Shown one piece after another: positions 1-9,271 of a stretch of DNA of 64,000 nt. The stretch's first letter is position 1. Every line of letters begins with the position of its first letter. This DNA comes from Sphingomonas carotinifaciens (lineage in GTDB: Bacteria; Pseudomonadota; Alphaproteobacteria; Sphingomonadales; Sphingomonadaceae), in contig NZ_WSUT01000005.1 in assembly GCF_009789535.1 (NCBI RefSeq), forward strand, positions 1,859,501 through 1,923,500, written 5' to 3'. Position numbers and translations under genes: made by a program. The notes beneath the pieces were generated by a model, which saw only the letters and a list, made by a program, of their open reading frames with translations, was not told the DNA's origin and searched no databases.

Positions 1-2
1 GC

Positions 3-197
3 GCGGAATGGCACGAGACGGTATCGGTGGTCGGGCCGCTGTGCACGCCGCTGGACCGGCTGGGCGACCGGGTGGCGTTGCCCGCCGCCGCGGCGGGGGA
101 CGTGATCGCGATCTTTCTGGCGGGGGCGTATGGCGCGAGCGCGAGTCCGGCGGCGTTTCTGGGCCATCCGGCGGCGGCGGAGCGGCTGGCGCGGTGA
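3..197 (+). CDS. PLP-dependent decarboxylase, XrtA system-associated (C-terminal end only)
   Basis: Only the last 64 codons are in the window; the frame is open from base 3 and stops with TGA at 195-197. The translated end has the pattern of fold-III PLP decarboxylases of the diaminopimelate/ornithine type: a G-P-L-C-T-P-L-D motif, whose Cys belongs to the active site across the dimer, then D-V-I-A-I-F-L-A-G-A-Y-G, followed by a short tail with F-L-G-H-P. This tail is typical of the decarboxylase that accompanies exosortase A loci. Its place just upstream of the polysaccharide export gene supports that reading. Substrate unknown. Confidence 0.72.
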   Translation, partial: AEWHETVSVVGPLCTPLDRLGDRVALPAAAAGDVIAIFLAGAYGASASPAAFLGHPAAAERLAR

Positions 198-315
198 CGG
201 TGCCGCCGTTTTGCGACTTTCCATCCGCCTCTAACGCTATGTTCACCTCTGGCACAGCATAGCGGAGGGTGAAGACGATGGCGCCGGACATGGCGTCTTG
301 AGGAGTGATGTTCCG

Positions 316-960
316 ATGCCCGGCCCATTTGTCCGTTCCTGCCTGCTCGCCGGCATCGCTGCCACGGCCCTGACCGGGTGCGCCACGACGACGACGCCGG
401 CGGCGCAGTTGCCCGCGGCGTCCTATGTGGCGAGCAAGGAGCAGCCGGGCGAGGAATATGTGATCGGTCCGCTGGACCAGTTGAACATCTTCGTGTGGCG
501 CAATCCCGAACTGACCGCCAAGGTGCAGGTGCGCCCCGACGGCCGGATCACGACGCCGCTGGTCAACGACATGCCCGCCGTCGGCAAGACGCCGGCGATG
601 CTGGCCGACGACATGACCAAGGCCCTGTCCGAATATATCTCCAAGCCGATCGTTTCGGTGATCGTGGAGAATTTCTCCGGCACGTTCAGCCAGCAGGTGC
701 GCATCGTCGGCGCCACCGAAAAGCCGGCATCGCTGCCCTACCGCGCGAACATGACGCTGCTCGATGCGATGATCGCGGTCGGCGGCCTCAGCCAATATGC
801 CGCGGGCAACAAGGCCAAGCTGGTGCGGTACGACCGGGCGACGGGCAAGCAGAAGGAATATGCGCTGAAGATCGCCGACCTGCTGAAGCGCGGCAATTCC
901 TCCGCCAATGTCCGGCTGGAGCCGGGCGACGTGATCATCATCCCTGAGTCGATGTTCTGA
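316..960 (+). CDS. Polysaccharide export lipoprotein (Wza-like), XrtA system
   Basis: This 214-residue protein is the outer-membrane polysaccharide export component (Wza/OPX family, PEP-CTERM-associated branch). The N-terminus is a lipoprotein signal with a hydrophobic stretch and the lipobox L-T-G-C near residue 22. The body has the poly-export motif E-Y-V-I-G-P-L-D-Q-L followed by W-R-N-P-E-L and a P-D-G-R-I-T-P-L-like stretch, then a SLBB-type segment (V-R-I-V-G-A, L-D-A-M-I-A-V-G-G-L). I place the start at ATG 316, with GAGGAG about ten bases upstream, rather than the in-frame TTG at 298. It is the first gene of the XrtA operon seen here; the next gene starts 10 bases after its stop. Confidence 0.9.
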   Translation: MPGPFVRSCLLAGIAATALTGCATTTTPAAQLPAASYVASKEQPGEEYVIGPLDQLNIFVWRNPELTAKVQVRPDGRITTPLVNDMPAVGKTPAMLADDMTKALSEYISKPIVSVIVENFSGTFSQQVRIVGATEKPASLPYRANMTLLDAMIAVGGLSQYAAGNKAKLVRYDRATGKQKEYALKIADLLKRGNSSANVRLEPGDVIIIPESMF

Positions 961-970
961 GGATGCGCGC

Positions 971-2482
971 ATGAACGGCATCCTGGACGAGGTAAGGCTG
1001 GCGCTGCACGCGGTGTGGACGCGGCGCTGGGTCGCGCTGGCGGTCGCCTGGGCCGTGTGCGTGCTCGGCTGGCTGTTCGTGGCGCAGATACCGAGCCGGT
1101 ACGAATCGCGCGCCCGCGTGCTGGTCGACATGCAGTCGATCCTGCCCGCGGACCTGAACGGGGCGCCGCAGGCGGCGCAGCAGACGGTGGACCAGGTGCG
1201 CCAGACGCTGATCTCGGCGGTGAACCTGCAGAAGGTGGTGCGCGGCACCGATCTGGCGAACACGGTGGCGAACGACCGCGACGTGGCCGACCGGGTGTCG
1301 TCGCTGGCGCAGTCGATCAAGATCGACAGCCAGCAGGACAATCTGTTCCAGATCACCACGACGATGAGCAGCCCCAAGCTGGCGCGCGACGTGACGCAGA
1401 AGCTGATCGACATTTTCGTCGAAACCAATCTGGCGGGCGATCGCAGCGCGACGAGCCAGAGTCTGGCGTTTCTGGACAAGCAACTGGCGCAGCGCCAGCG
1501 GCAACTGGCGGATGCGGAGGCCAAGCGCGCCGACTTCCAGAACCGGTATCTGGGCGGCCTGCCGGGTACCGGATCGGTGAGCGACCGGATCGGTGCGTCG
1601 CGCGCGCAGATGGCGCAGGTGGACGGCGATCTGGCCGCGGCGCAGTCCGGGCTGGCGGCGGTGCAGGGGCAGATGGCGTCCACCGCACAGACCGTGGCGG
1701 GGCCGGGGGGCACCACGGGCGGCCCGGCGCGCGCGCGGCTGGCGGCGATCCAGGGGCAGCTGGCCGATGCGCGGGCACGCGGCTATACCGACAATCACCC
1801 CGATGTGGTGGCGCTGAAGAGCCAGCTGGGCGCGGCGACCGCGGCGGCGCGGGCCGAGCCGGCGGGCACGGCGGGCGGTGCGACGGCCAATCCGCTCTAC
1901 CTGTCGCTGCAATCGCTGGCGGCGGACAAGCAGGCGCAGGTCGCGGCACTCCGGATGCGAAAGGCGCAGTTGCAGGGCGACCTGGACCAGTTGAACGCCA
2001 AGCTGGCCGGCGATCCGGAGGTCGCGGCCGAGCAGGGCCAGATCGAGCGCGATTACCAGGTGCTGCAGGACCAGTATAACCAGTTGCTGCGCCAGCGCGA
2101 ACAGATCGCGCTGCGCGGGCAGGCGCAGACGCAGACCGATGCCGTGCGCTTCAGCCTGATCGATCCGCCGACGCTGGCCTCCAAGCCGGTGGCGCCGAAC
2201 CGCATGCTGTTGCTGAGCGGCGTTTTCGTCGCCGGGTTGGGCGCAGGCGTCGCCGCGGCGTTCGCGCTGGCGAAGCTGAGGGGGACGTTCACCACGGTCG
2301 GCGCGCTGGAGCGGGCGACGGGCATGCCGGTGATCGGTGCGATCGGCGAGGTGGTGACCCGCGCCCAGGCCGAGGCGCGGGCAAAGCGGCTGAAACTGTT
2401 CCTCGGCGGGACGGCGGCGCTGGGGGTGGCCTATGTGCTGCTGCTGGGCGTTGAGGTATTGCAGCGCGGAATGGCGGCGTGA
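971..2482 (+). CDS. Chain-length determinant protein (Wzz/GNVR type), XrtA system
   Basis: A 503-residue inner-membrane polysaccharide co-polymerase expected to set polymer length together with the export lipoprotein and the tyrosine kinase. It has a first membrane segment at about residues 18-36 (A-L-A-V-A-W-A-V-C-V-L-G-W-L-F-V-A), a long periplasmic region rich in Gln and Ala that should form coiled coils (about 170-400), the N-R-M-L-L-L-S-G-V-F-V second membrane stretch near 410-435, and a further hydrophobic stretch near 475-495. The GNVR-like E-R-D-Y-Q-V-L-Q-D-Q-Y-N-Q-L-L motif is clear. The stop at 2480-2482 overlaps a GTG codon of the next frame. Confidence 0.9.
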   Translation: MNGILDEVRLALHAVWTRRWVALAVAWAVCVLGWLFVAQIPSRYESRARVLVDMQSILPADLNGAPQAAQQTVDQVRQTLISAVNLQKVVRGTDLANTVANDRDVADRVSSLAQSIKIDSQQDNLFQITTTMSSPKLARDVTQKLIDIFVETNLAGDRSATSQSLAFLDKQLAQRQRQLADAEAKRADFQNRYLGGLPGTGSVSDRIGASRAQMAQVDGDLAAAQSGLAAVQGQMASTAQTVAGPGGTTGGPARARLAAIQGQLADARARGYTDNHPDVVALKSQLGAATAAARAEPAGTAGGATANPLYLSLQSLAADKQAQVAALRMRKAQLQGDLDQLNAKLAGDPEVAAEQGQIERDYQVLQDQYNQLLRQREQIALRGQAQTQTDAVRFSLIDPPTLASKPVAPNRMLLLSGVFVAGLGAGVAAAFALAKLRGTFTTVGALERATGMPVIGAIGEVVTRAQAEARAKRLKLFLGGTAALGVAYVLLLGVEVLQRGMAA

Positions 2483-2490
2483 GGACCCAG

Positions 2491-3483
2491 ATGAGCAATC
2501 CCAGACCGCGCCGATCATCCTCGCTGCTGGAACGTGCGGCGGAGGTATACGACTTTTCAGCGCATGTTCGTGCAACGCCGCCGGCGGCGGTGGCCGTGCC
2601 GCCGGAACGGGAGCCCGAGGCGCCGGTCGCGATGCCGGCGACGCCCGGTAATGACGGGCCGGTGCTGCTGAACATTCCCGAGGAGTTTCGGGCGAGTGCG
2701 GCGGATAGCGCGTTCCTGGCGAGCGAATATGCGCCGGGCTTTACCGATGTCGCGACGATCGACCGGGCGATGCTGGCGGAAAACGGCATGATCGTGCCCG
2801 GCGCGCCGGTGGGGCCGCTGGCGGAGGAATTCCGGCTGGTGAAGCGGCAATTGTTCGTGACGCGCGAACGGTTGCTGGCTGCGGGCGAGACGGACAAGGC
2901 GCGCAGCGTGCTGGTCTGTTCGTCGCGGCCGCGCGACGGCAAGACGTTCTGCGCGATCAACCTGGCGCTGTCGGTGGCGGCGGAACGCGATACCGAGGTG
3001 TTGCTGGTCGATGCCGATTTCGCCAAGCCCGACGTGCTGGCGCGGTTGGGGCTGCCCGAGGGACCGGGGCTGCTGGATGCGCTGGACGATGCGCGGATCG
3101 ACGTCGAGACGCTGGTGGTGCGCACCGACGTGCCGCACCTGTCGGTATTGTCGGCGGGCACCAAGACGGCGAGCGACACCGAATTGCTGGGATCGGCACG
3201 GACCCGCGCGGTGCTGGCCCGGCTGCTGGAGGCCAATCCCCGCCGCCTGATCATCTTCGATTCGCCGCCGGCGCTGGCGGCGTCGCCCGCCTCGGTGCTG
3301 GCGATGCTGGTCGGGCAGGTGATGCTGATCGTGCGGGCGGACCGGACGCCGGAAAACGAACTCGCCGCAGCGGTGAACCTGCTCGACGGGTGCGAGCATA
3401 TCCAGCTCGTGCTGAACTCGGTGGCGTTCGTGTCCGGCAGCCAGCGGTTCGGCAGCTATTACGGGCAGGAGGGCGCACGGTGA
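2491..3483 (+). CDS. Tyrosine autokinase (CpsD/BY-kinase), XrtA system
   Basis: This 330-residue P-loop protein is the cytoplasmic BY-kinase partner of the chain-length protein. The Walker A motif R-P-R-D-G-K-T lies at about 146-152 with Lys151, and Walker A' L-L-V-D-A-D-F at about 171-177. The C-terminus has a Tyr pair (S-Y-Y-G) but not the long Tyr cluster of enterobacterial Wzc. I chose ATG 2491 because GAGGA lies at the right distance; a GTG at 2479 overlapping the previous stop would add four residues. Phosphorylation cycles of this kinase are known in the family to control polymer length; here that is inference from family and order. Confidence 0.88.
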   Translation: MSNPRPRRSSSLLERAAEVYDFSAHVRATPPAAVAVPPEREPEAPVAMPATPGNDGPVLLNIPEEFRASAADSAFLASEYAPGFTDVATIDRAMLAENGMIVPGAPVGPLAEEFRLVKRQLFVTRERLLAAGETDKARSVLVCSSRPRDGKTFCAINLALSVAAERDTEVLLVDADFAKPDVLARLGLPEGPGLLDALDDARIDVETLVVRTDVPHLSVLSAGTKTASDTELLGSARTRAVLARLLEANPRRLIIFDSPPALAASPASVLAMLVGQVMLIVRADRTPENELAAAVNLLDGCEHIQLVLNSVAFVSGSQRFGSYYGQEGAR

Positions 3484-5150
3484 AGGCGGTGGCGGCCCTT
3501 GCCGGCATCGTCCTGGCGGTGCCCGCGGCGGCGCAGACGGGCGGCGACATCGCCGGCCCATCGGTGCCGTCGCAGGCACAGGTCGCGGACGGGACCGCGA
3601 ACGGGGCGCCGGCATCGGGTCGCACGGTGGTGCAGCCCTATATCGAACTGGGGCAGGTGCTGGCGGCCGACCTGCGCTCCGGCGATGTGCTGACCTATAC
3701 CACGCTGGCCGCCGGGGTGGATGCGTCGATCGCCACCGCGCGCGCGCAGGGGCAGGCCAGCTATCGCTACGAGCGGCGGATCGGCTGGGGCAACGATCTG
3801 GCGGACAGCGACGTGCATGCCGGGCTGGCGCGCGGGATCGTGTCGCTGACCCGCGGGCTGAGCCTGGAGGGCGGGGCGCTGGCGACGCGGGTGCGATCGG
3901 ACATTCGCGGCGATGCGCCGGGCGTGCTGGTCGGCAATGTCGGCAACACCAGCCAGCTTTATTCGGCCTATGTCGGGCCGAGCTATACCGGCCAACTGGG
4001 CGTCGCGACGGTGAACGCCAATTACCGGCTGGGTTATACCAAGGTGGAGGTGCCGTCGATCGGCGGCATTTCGCCCACGCTGCCGCGGCTGGATTATTTC
4101 GACGACAGCTGGAACCACATCGCGACCGCCAGCATCGGCGTGGCGCCGGGCATGGTCGCGACGCCGGGCTTCACGGCCAGCGGCGCCTATGAGCGCGAAA
4201 CGGCGGGGCAATTGTCCGGCCGGTACGAGGGCTGGTACGGGCGCGGCGACGTGCTGTGGCCGGTCTCCCCTTATGTCGCCCTGGTCGGCGGGGTCGGTTA
4301 CGAGCGGATCGAGACGAGCCAGCGCGACGCCTTGCGCGGTGCGGACGGGGCGCCGGTGCTGGACGGGGATGGCCGCTTCGTCACCGATCCCGCCTCGCCG
4401 CGGCGGATCGCGTACCGGACGGACGGCGTCTATTACGATGTCGGCGTGATGTGGCGGCCCAACCGCCGCACCGCGCTGGAGGCGCGGGTGGGCGAGCGGT
4501 TCGGATCGATCAGCTACACGGGGTCGCTGCGCTATCAGGCGTCGCGCAGCATGGGTGTGGCGGTCGTGGTGTATGACGGGGTGCAGACCTTCGGACGGCA
4601 GCTTCGCACCGGGCTGGCCAGCCTGCCGACCAGCTTCATCGGTGCGCGCGACGTGTTCGGCCAGGGGGTGAATGGCTGCGTCTTCTCGACCAGCGGGGCG
4701 ACGCCGGGCGGATGCCTGAACGACGTGTTCCAGTCGGTGCAGACGGCCAGCTACCGCGCGCGCGGGGTGGACGGGATCGTCACGGTGCAGCGGGGACTGG
4801 CGACCTGGGGCGCGGGTGCCGGCTATGCCAACCGGCGGCTCTTTTCGCCGAACGTGCCGGGGGGCGTGGTGCTGTACGGGCTGGAGGACGAAAGCTGGTA
4901 CGGGCAGCTCTTCTATGCACGCCAGTTGAACGCGGTGTCGGGCGTGGACCTGAACGCCTTCATCAATCATTACAGCAGCGAGCTTGCGGGGGCGGACGAT
5001 GTCGTCTCGGTGGGGGCGACCGCCAGCTATTACCGCAATTTCGGACGGCTGGGCACCACGGCCAGCGTCGGGCTGTACCACTTCCAGGTGGGCGACCTCG
5101 ACAGCGCCTTGTCCGCACAGGCGCTCATCGCCGCCCGTTACTATTTTTGA
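3480..5150 (+). CDS. Outer-membrane beta-barrel protein, PEP-CTERM/XrtA-associated
   Basis: The GTG start at 3480 overlaps the previous stop and gives a clean signal peptide (K-A-V-A-A-L-A-G-I-V-L-A-V-P-A-A-A-Q), so the longer open frame that starts at 3390 is not used. GGAGG precedes it. The mature 530-residue protein has alternating aromatic and small residues typical of outer-membrane strands and ends in A-A-R-Y-Y-F, a terminal aromatic expected for barrel assembly. It matches the family of putative outer-membrane proteins found only with PEP-CTERM exosortase systems. Its job is unknown; a role as polymer exit pore or anchoring barrel is inference from context. Confidence 0.82.
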   Translation: MKAVAALAGIVLAVPAAAQTGGDIAGPSVPSQAQVADGTANGAPASGRTVVQPYIELGQVLAADLRSGDVLTYTTLAAGVDASIATARAQGQASYRYERRIGWGNDLADSDVHAGLARGIVSLTRGLSLEGGALATRVRSDIRGDAPGVLVGNVGNTSQLYSAYVGPSYTGQLGVATVNANYRLGYTKVEVPSIGGISPTLPRLDYFDDSWNHIATASIGVAPGMVATPGFTASGAYERETAGQLSGRYEGWYGRGDVLWPVSPYVALVGGVGYERIETSQRDALRGADGAPVLDGDGRFVTDPASPRRIAYRTDGVYYDVGVMWRPNRRTALEARVGERFGSISYTGSLRYQASRSMGVAVVVYDGVQTFGRQLRTGLASLPTSFIGARDVFGQGVNGCVFSTSGATPGGCLNDVFQSVQTASYRARGVDGIVTVQRGLATWGAGAGYANRRLFSPNVPGGVVLYGLEDESWYGQLFYARQLNAVSGVDLNAFINHYSSELAGADDVVSVGATASYYRNFGRLGTTASVGLYHFQVGDLDSALSAQALIAARYYF

Positions 5151-5169
5151 TCGGCCGGAAAGGCAGGAT

Positions 5170-6243
5170 ATGTACGACACGCATTACGGGCTAACCGGAC
5201 GGCCGTTCCAGCTGACGCCCGACGCGCGCTTCTGGTACGAGACGGCGACCCACCGCAAGGCGATGTCCTATCTGGGATATGGGCTGGCGCAGGGCGAGGG
5301 CTTCATCGTCATCACCGGCGATATCGGCGCGGGCAAGACGACGCTGGTCGGTCACCTGCTGGAGACGATCGATCCGCGCCGGCTGCATGCGGTGACCATC
5401 GTGTCGACCGCGATCGACGCGCGCGACCTGCTGCGCACCATCGCGACGCAGCTGAACGTCGACCCCGCCGGGCTGGAAAAGGCGCAATTGCTGACCGCGA
5501 TCGAGCGGGGACTGCACGGCGTCGCGCGGACCGGGCGGCGGACGCTGCTGATCGTGGACGAAGCGCAAGGGTTGCCGGTGGATGCGCTGGAGGAGCTGCG
5601 CATGCTCTCCAACTTCCAGGCGGGCGGGCATGCGCTGCTCCAGATCGTGCTGCTCGGCCAGCCCGAGTTTCGCGAGCGGCTGCACGGGTCGGAGCGGCTG
5701 GAGCAACTGCGCCAGCGGATCATCGCGATCCACCATCTCGACCCGATGGAGGAACATGAGGTCGCCGATTACATCGCGCATCGCCTGTCGATCGTGGGGT
5801 GGCAGGGGCGGCCGGACTTCGCCGACGACGCGTTCGCGGCGCTGTACCGCGTGTCGGGCGGCGTGCCGCGGCGGTTGAACCTGCTGGCCGGGCGGGTGAT
5901 GCTGCAGGCGGCGGTGCTCGACCTGACGCTGATCGATGCCGGGGTGGTGGAGACGGTGGCGGAGGACATGGCGGCGGACCTGCCGATGCCGACCGAGGCC
6001 GTGGCTCCGGAACCGGTGCGCTTCGTTGCCGACGAGGTACCGGTGCCCGTCACTCCGTCGCCCGCTCCGGCCCCCGACGAGGGATTGCGCGCGCGGGTGG
6101 CGGCGCTGGAGACGCGCGTCGAGCAGCAGGAGGCGGCGCTGCGCCGTATCCTGACGCTGCTGGTCGACTGGGTGGAATCCGATCGCGAACAGCCCGACCT
6201 GTCGCCCCTGCACCGACCGAGCGCGTGGGACCATGCCGCCTAA
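5170..6243 (+). CDS. ExeA/GspA-like AAA ATPase, XrtA system-associated
   Basis: A 357-residue ATPase of the type found in PEP-CTERM loci and related to ExeA of type II secretion. It opens with M-Y-D-T-H-Y-G-L-T-G-R-P-F, the usual start of this family. Walker A G-D-I-G-A-G-K-T has Lys56, and Walker B L-L-I-V-D-E-A-Q has Asp130-Glu131. A short Q-R-I motif and the sensor R-R-L-N-L-L-A-G follow. The tail after residue about 280 is Pro- and Ala-rich and ends in a heptad-like stretch (A-R-V-A-A-L-E-T-R-V-E-Q-Q). ATG 5170 is preceded by GGCAGG. It overlaps the deacetylase start by 11 bases. Confidence 0.86.
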   Translation: MYDTHYGLTGRPFQLTPDARFWYETATHRKAMSYLGYGLAQGEGFIVITGDIGAGKTTLVGHLLETIDPRRLHAVTIVSTAIDARDLLRTIATQLNVDPAGLEKAQLLTAIERGLHGVARTGRRTLLIVDEAQGLPVDALEELRMLSNFQAGGHALLQIVLLGQPEFRERLHGSERLEQLRQRIIAIHHLDPMEEHEVADYIAHRLSIVGWQGRPDFADDAFAALYRVSGGVPRRLNLLAGRVMLQAAVLDLTLIDAGVVETVAEDMAADLPMPTEAVAPEPVRFVADEVPVPVTPSPAPAPDEGLRARVAALETRVEQQEAALRRILTLLVDWVESDREQPDLSPLHRPSAWDHAA

Positions 6244-7084
6244 GCCCCTGAACGGCATGTCGGTCGACGTGGAGGAATGGTTCCAGGTCGGCGCGTTCGA
6301 GCGGGTGATCGACAAGGCGGACTGGGACCGGCTGGACGCCCGCGTCGAGGCCAATACCGGTGCGGTGCTGGACCTGTTCGCCGAGACGGGAACGCGCGCG
6401 ACCTTTTTCACGCTGGGATGGGTGGCACACCGCCACCCACGCCTGATCCGCCGCATCGTCGATGCCGGGCACGAGATGGCGAGCCATGGCTGGGATCATG
6501 CCCGCGTCTTCACCATGGACGCAGGGGCGTTCCGCGCCGATCTGGCGCGGGCACGGGCCGCGATCGAGGATGCGTCGGGGCTGCCGGTGACGGGCTACCG
6601 CGCGCCGAGCTTTTCGATCGATGCGCGCACTCCATGGGCGCATCAGGTGCTGGCCGAGGCAGGCTATGCCTATTCCTCCAGCGTCGCACCGCTGGCGCAC
6701 GACCATTATGGCTGGCGCGAGGCGCCGCGCTACGCCTATCGCCCGCTCGGCGACAGCGCGCTGATCGAGGTGCCGGTGACGGTGGCCGAGATCGCCGGGC
6801 GGCGATGGGCAACGGGGGGCGGCTTTTTCCGCCTGTTGCCGGGGCAGTTGATGGACTTTGCGGTGCGACAGGTGAACGCCGAGGCGCATGGTGCGGTGTT
6901 CTACTTCCACCCATGGGAGATCGATCCCGACCAGCCGCGCGTGGCGAACGCGCCGTTGAAATCGCGGGTGCGGCATTATTCGCGGCTGGGCGCGATGGCG
7001 GGCAAGCTGCGCCGACTGGCGAGGCGGCACGACTGGGGCCGGATGGACGCGGTGGTGGCGCAGGAGGCACGGGCGCTGTCATGA
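6233..7084 (+). CDS. Polysaccharide deacetylase (NodB homology), XrtA system
   Basis: A 283-residue carbohydrate esterase-4 type enzyme expected to remove N-acetyl groups from the nascent exopolysaccharide. Motif 1 is S-V-D-V-E-E-W-F with Asp12 as likely catalytic base or metal ligand; motif 2 is S-H-G-W-D-H with metal ligands His85 and His89; G-Y-R-A-P-S-F-S is motif 3; Y-F-H-P-W-E near residue 223 completes the fold. No signal peptide is visible, so it should act on the cytoplasmic side, as is usual for this PEP-CTERM subgroup. It overlaps both neighbours (11 and 4 bases), so translation is likely coupled. Confidence 0.9.
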   Translation: MPPKPLNGMSVDVEEWFQVGAFERVIDKADWDRLDARVEANTGAVLDLFAETGTRATFFTLGWVAHRHPRLIRRIVDAGHEMASHGWDHARVFTMDAGAFRADLARARAAIEDASGLPVTGYRAPSFSIDARTPWAHQVLAEAGYAYSSSVAPLAHDHYGWREAPRYAYRPLGDSALIEVPVTVAEIAGRRWATGGGFFRLLPGQLMDFAVRQVNAEAHGAVFYFHPWEIDPDQPRVANAPLKSRVRHYSRLGAMAGKLRRLARRHDWGRMDAVVAQEARALS

Positions 7085-8103
7085 CCGAGATCCGCGTGGC
7101 GGACCTGCGTGTGGCCGGTGAGGCCGCGCGCATCGATGCGTTCGTGCAGCAGGCGCCGGGCGCCACGCCCTTTCACCTGACCGGCTGGTCGCGCGCGGTG
7201 GAGCGGGGCACGGGGCAGAAGGCACGCTATCTGGTGGCGGAGCGCGGCGGCGTGCCGGTGGGGGTGCTGCCGCTGACCGCGATGCGATCGCCCCTGTTCG
7301 GTAAGGCATTGGTATCCGCCGGGTTCGGCGTGGATGGCGGCGTGCTGGGCGAAGGTGTGGACGCGCTGGCGGCGGCGGCCTGGGATATGGCGCGGGCCGG
7401 GGGGATGGGCAGTGTCGAGTTGCGCGGCGGGCCGGCGCCCGAGGGCTGGGCGGTGAACGACAGCAGCTATCTGGGTTTCGTCCGGCCGCTGGCGGCGGAT
7501 GACGAGGCGGAACTGAAGGCGGTGCCGCGCAAGCAGCGTGCGGAGTTGCGCAAGGCATTGGCGCTGGACCTGCACATCGAAACCGGTAGCGGGGCGCGCG
7601 ACCGGGCGGCGCATGCACGCGTTTACGGCGAGTCGGTGCGCAATCTGGGGACGCCGGTATTCCCGCGTGCGCTGTTCGCGGCCGTACTGGACGAACTGGA
7701 TGCCGACATACTGACCGTGCGGCATGAGGGCCGGGCGGTGGCAAGCGTGCTGAATCTGTATTTCGGCGGAACGGTGTACCCTTATTGGGGCGGGGGTACG
7801 CAGGCGGCGCGGGGCCTGCGCGCCAACGACGCCATGTATTTCGCCCTGATGCGTCATGCGCGCGAACGCGGATGTACGCGGTTCGACTTCGGTCGGTCGA
7901 AGACGGGCACGGGGGCCGCCGCGTTCAAGAAGAATTGGGGGTTCGACGGCCAGCCGCTGCGCTATGCCAGCCGGCACGAGGGCGAGGCGCGCGCGGTGAA
8001 CCCGCTGAACCCCAAATATGCCCTGATGGTGGCGACGTGGAAGCGCCTGCCATTATGGCTGGCCAATCGTGCCGGACCCTGGATTTCCAGGGGGCTCGGC
8101 TGA
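7081..8103 (+). CDS. FemAB family protein, XrtA/PEP-CTERM system-associated
   Basis: A 340-residue protein with the double GNAT fold of FemAB-like peptidyltransferases. Recognisable parts are F-H-L-T-G-W near residue 30, the central basic stretch P-R-K-Q-R-A-E-L-R-K-A, and the C-terminal F-D-F-G-R-S-K-T-G-T-G motif typical of the exosortase-linked branch. The ATG at 7081 shares ATGA with the stop of the deacetylase. Family members transfer amino acids from aminoacyl-tRNA or acyl groups; the substrate of the PEP-CTERM branch is not known, so only the fold and association are claimed. Confidence 0.86.
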   Translation: MTEIRVADLRVAGEAARIDAFVQQAPGATPFHLTGWSRAVERGTGQKARYLVAERGGVPVGVLPLTAMRSPLFGKALVSAGFGVDGGVLGEGVDALAAAAWDMARAGGMGSVELRGGPAPEGWAVNDSSYLGFVRPLAADDEAELKAVPRKQRAELRKALALDLHIETGSGARDRAAHARVYGESVRNLGTPVFPRALFAAVLDELDADILTVRHEGRAVASVLNLYFGGTVYPYWGGGTQAARGLRANDAMYFALMRHARERGCTRFDFGRSKTGTGAAAFKKNWGFDGQPLRYASRHEGEARAVNPLNPKYALMVATWKRLPLWLANRAGPWISRGLG

Positions 8104-8107
8104 GGCG

Positions 8108-9271
8108 GTGAAGGATCTGCTGTTCCTGGCGCACCGGGCGCCGTTTCCGCCCGACCGCGGGGACAAGATCCGCAGCTTCCATATCCTGTCGCACTTGGCG
8201 GCGCGGGCGCGGGTGCATTTGTGCGCCTTTGCCGACGATCCGGCGGACCGGGTGGTGCCGCCCGCGCTGGCGGCGCGGCTGGCGAGTTGCCGCATCGTGC
8301 CGCGCACCAAATCGAGCCCGCGCGCGGGGCTGGAGGCGCTGGTGAGCGGGCGGCCCCTGTCGCTGACCGCCTTTGCCGATCGCCGGATGACGGCGGCCGT
8401 CGCGGACGTGGTGCGCGCCCACCCGATCGCCGCGACCTATGTGTTTTCGGGGCAGATGGCGCCCTATGCCCCGGCGGACGTGCCGATGACGATGGACATG
8501 GTGGATGTCGATTCCGCCAAGTTCGCGCAACTGGCCGAGGGCGCGCGCGGCCCCATGGCCTGGATCTATGCGCGCGAGGCCAGACTGCTGGCGGCGCATG
8601 AGCGATCGGTTTCGGCGCGCGCCGCGGCGACCCTGTTCGTCAGCGAGGCGGAGGCGGCGCTGTTCCGCGCAGGCGGTGGTCGTGGACGGATCGTCGCGGT
8701 CGAGAACGGGATCGATGCGGCGACCTATGACCCGGCCACGTGTCACCCGGTGGCGGCGGGGGCGGAGACGATCCTGCTCACGGGACAGATGGATTACCGC
8801 CCGAATATCGAGGCGGTGACGTGGTTTGCCGACCATGTCCTGCCGATCGTCCGGCAGAGCCGGCCGGCGGCAGTGTTTGTGATCGTCGGGCGGGCGCCGG
8901 TGGCGGCGGTGACGCGGCTGGGTGCGCGGGACGGGGTGGTGGTGACGGGGACGGTGCCCGACGTGCGCGGATGGCTGGCGGCGGCGCGGGTGTGCGTGGC
9001 GCCGCTCAGGTTGGCGCGCGGTATCCAGAACAAGGTGCTGGAGGCGATGGCGATGGCGCGCCCGGTGGTGGCGACACAGGCGGCGGCCGAGGGCATCGAC
9101 CATGGCGGCACGATCGCGGTGGCCGATAGCCCGGAGGCGTTCGCGGCGGCGGTGATCGCGGCGCTGGACGGACCCGCGGATCGGCCGGACGCGCGTGCCC
9201 AGGTGCTGAGCCGCTATGACTGGGGGGCGCGGCTGGCCCCGCTGGACGCGCTGATGGGGCTGGAGGCGTGA
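8108..9271 (+). CDS. Glycosyltransferase family 4-like, PEP-CTERM/XrtA type
   Basis: A 387-residue sugar transferase. The GTG at 8108 gives K-D-L-L-F-L-A-H-R-A-P-F-P-P-D-R-G-D-K-I-R, the hallmark N-terminus of the exosortase-linked glycosyltransferase family, so the longer frame starting at 8069 is too long. The C-terminal half is GT-B: G-Q-M-D-Y-R-P-N near 222, V-G-R-A-P near 260, then A-P-L-R-L-A-R-G-I-Q-N-K-V-L-E-A-M-A, the nucleotide-sugar binding loop with its Glu. It sits between the FemAB gene (4-base gap) and xrtA (4-base overlap) and is expected to add a sugar to the lipid-linked repeat unit; donor and acceptor cannot be read from sequence. Confidence 0.88.
   Translation: MKDLLFLAHRAPFPPDRGDKIRSFHILSHLAARARVHLCAFADDPADRVVPPALAARLASCRIVPRTKSSPRAGLEALVSGRPLSLTAFADRRMTAAVADVVRAHPIAATYVFSGQMAPYAPADVPMTMDMVDVDSAKFAQLAEGARGPMAWIYAREARLLAAHERSVSARAAATLFVSEAEAALFRAGGGRGRIVAVENGIDAATYDPATCHPVAAGAETILLTGQMDYRPNIEAVTWFADHVLPIVRQSRPAAVFVIVGRAPVAAVTRLGARDGVVVTGTVPDVRGWLAAARVCVAPLRLARGIQNKVLEAMAMARPVVATQAAAEGIDHGGTIAVADSPEAFAAAVIAALDGPADRPDARAQVLSRYDWGARLAPLDALMGLEA

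Noticed and set aside
250..263. TGGCAC...AGC word upstream of the XrtA operon resembling a sigma-54 site
   Set aside because: GG and GC are one base too close for a functional -24/-12 element.
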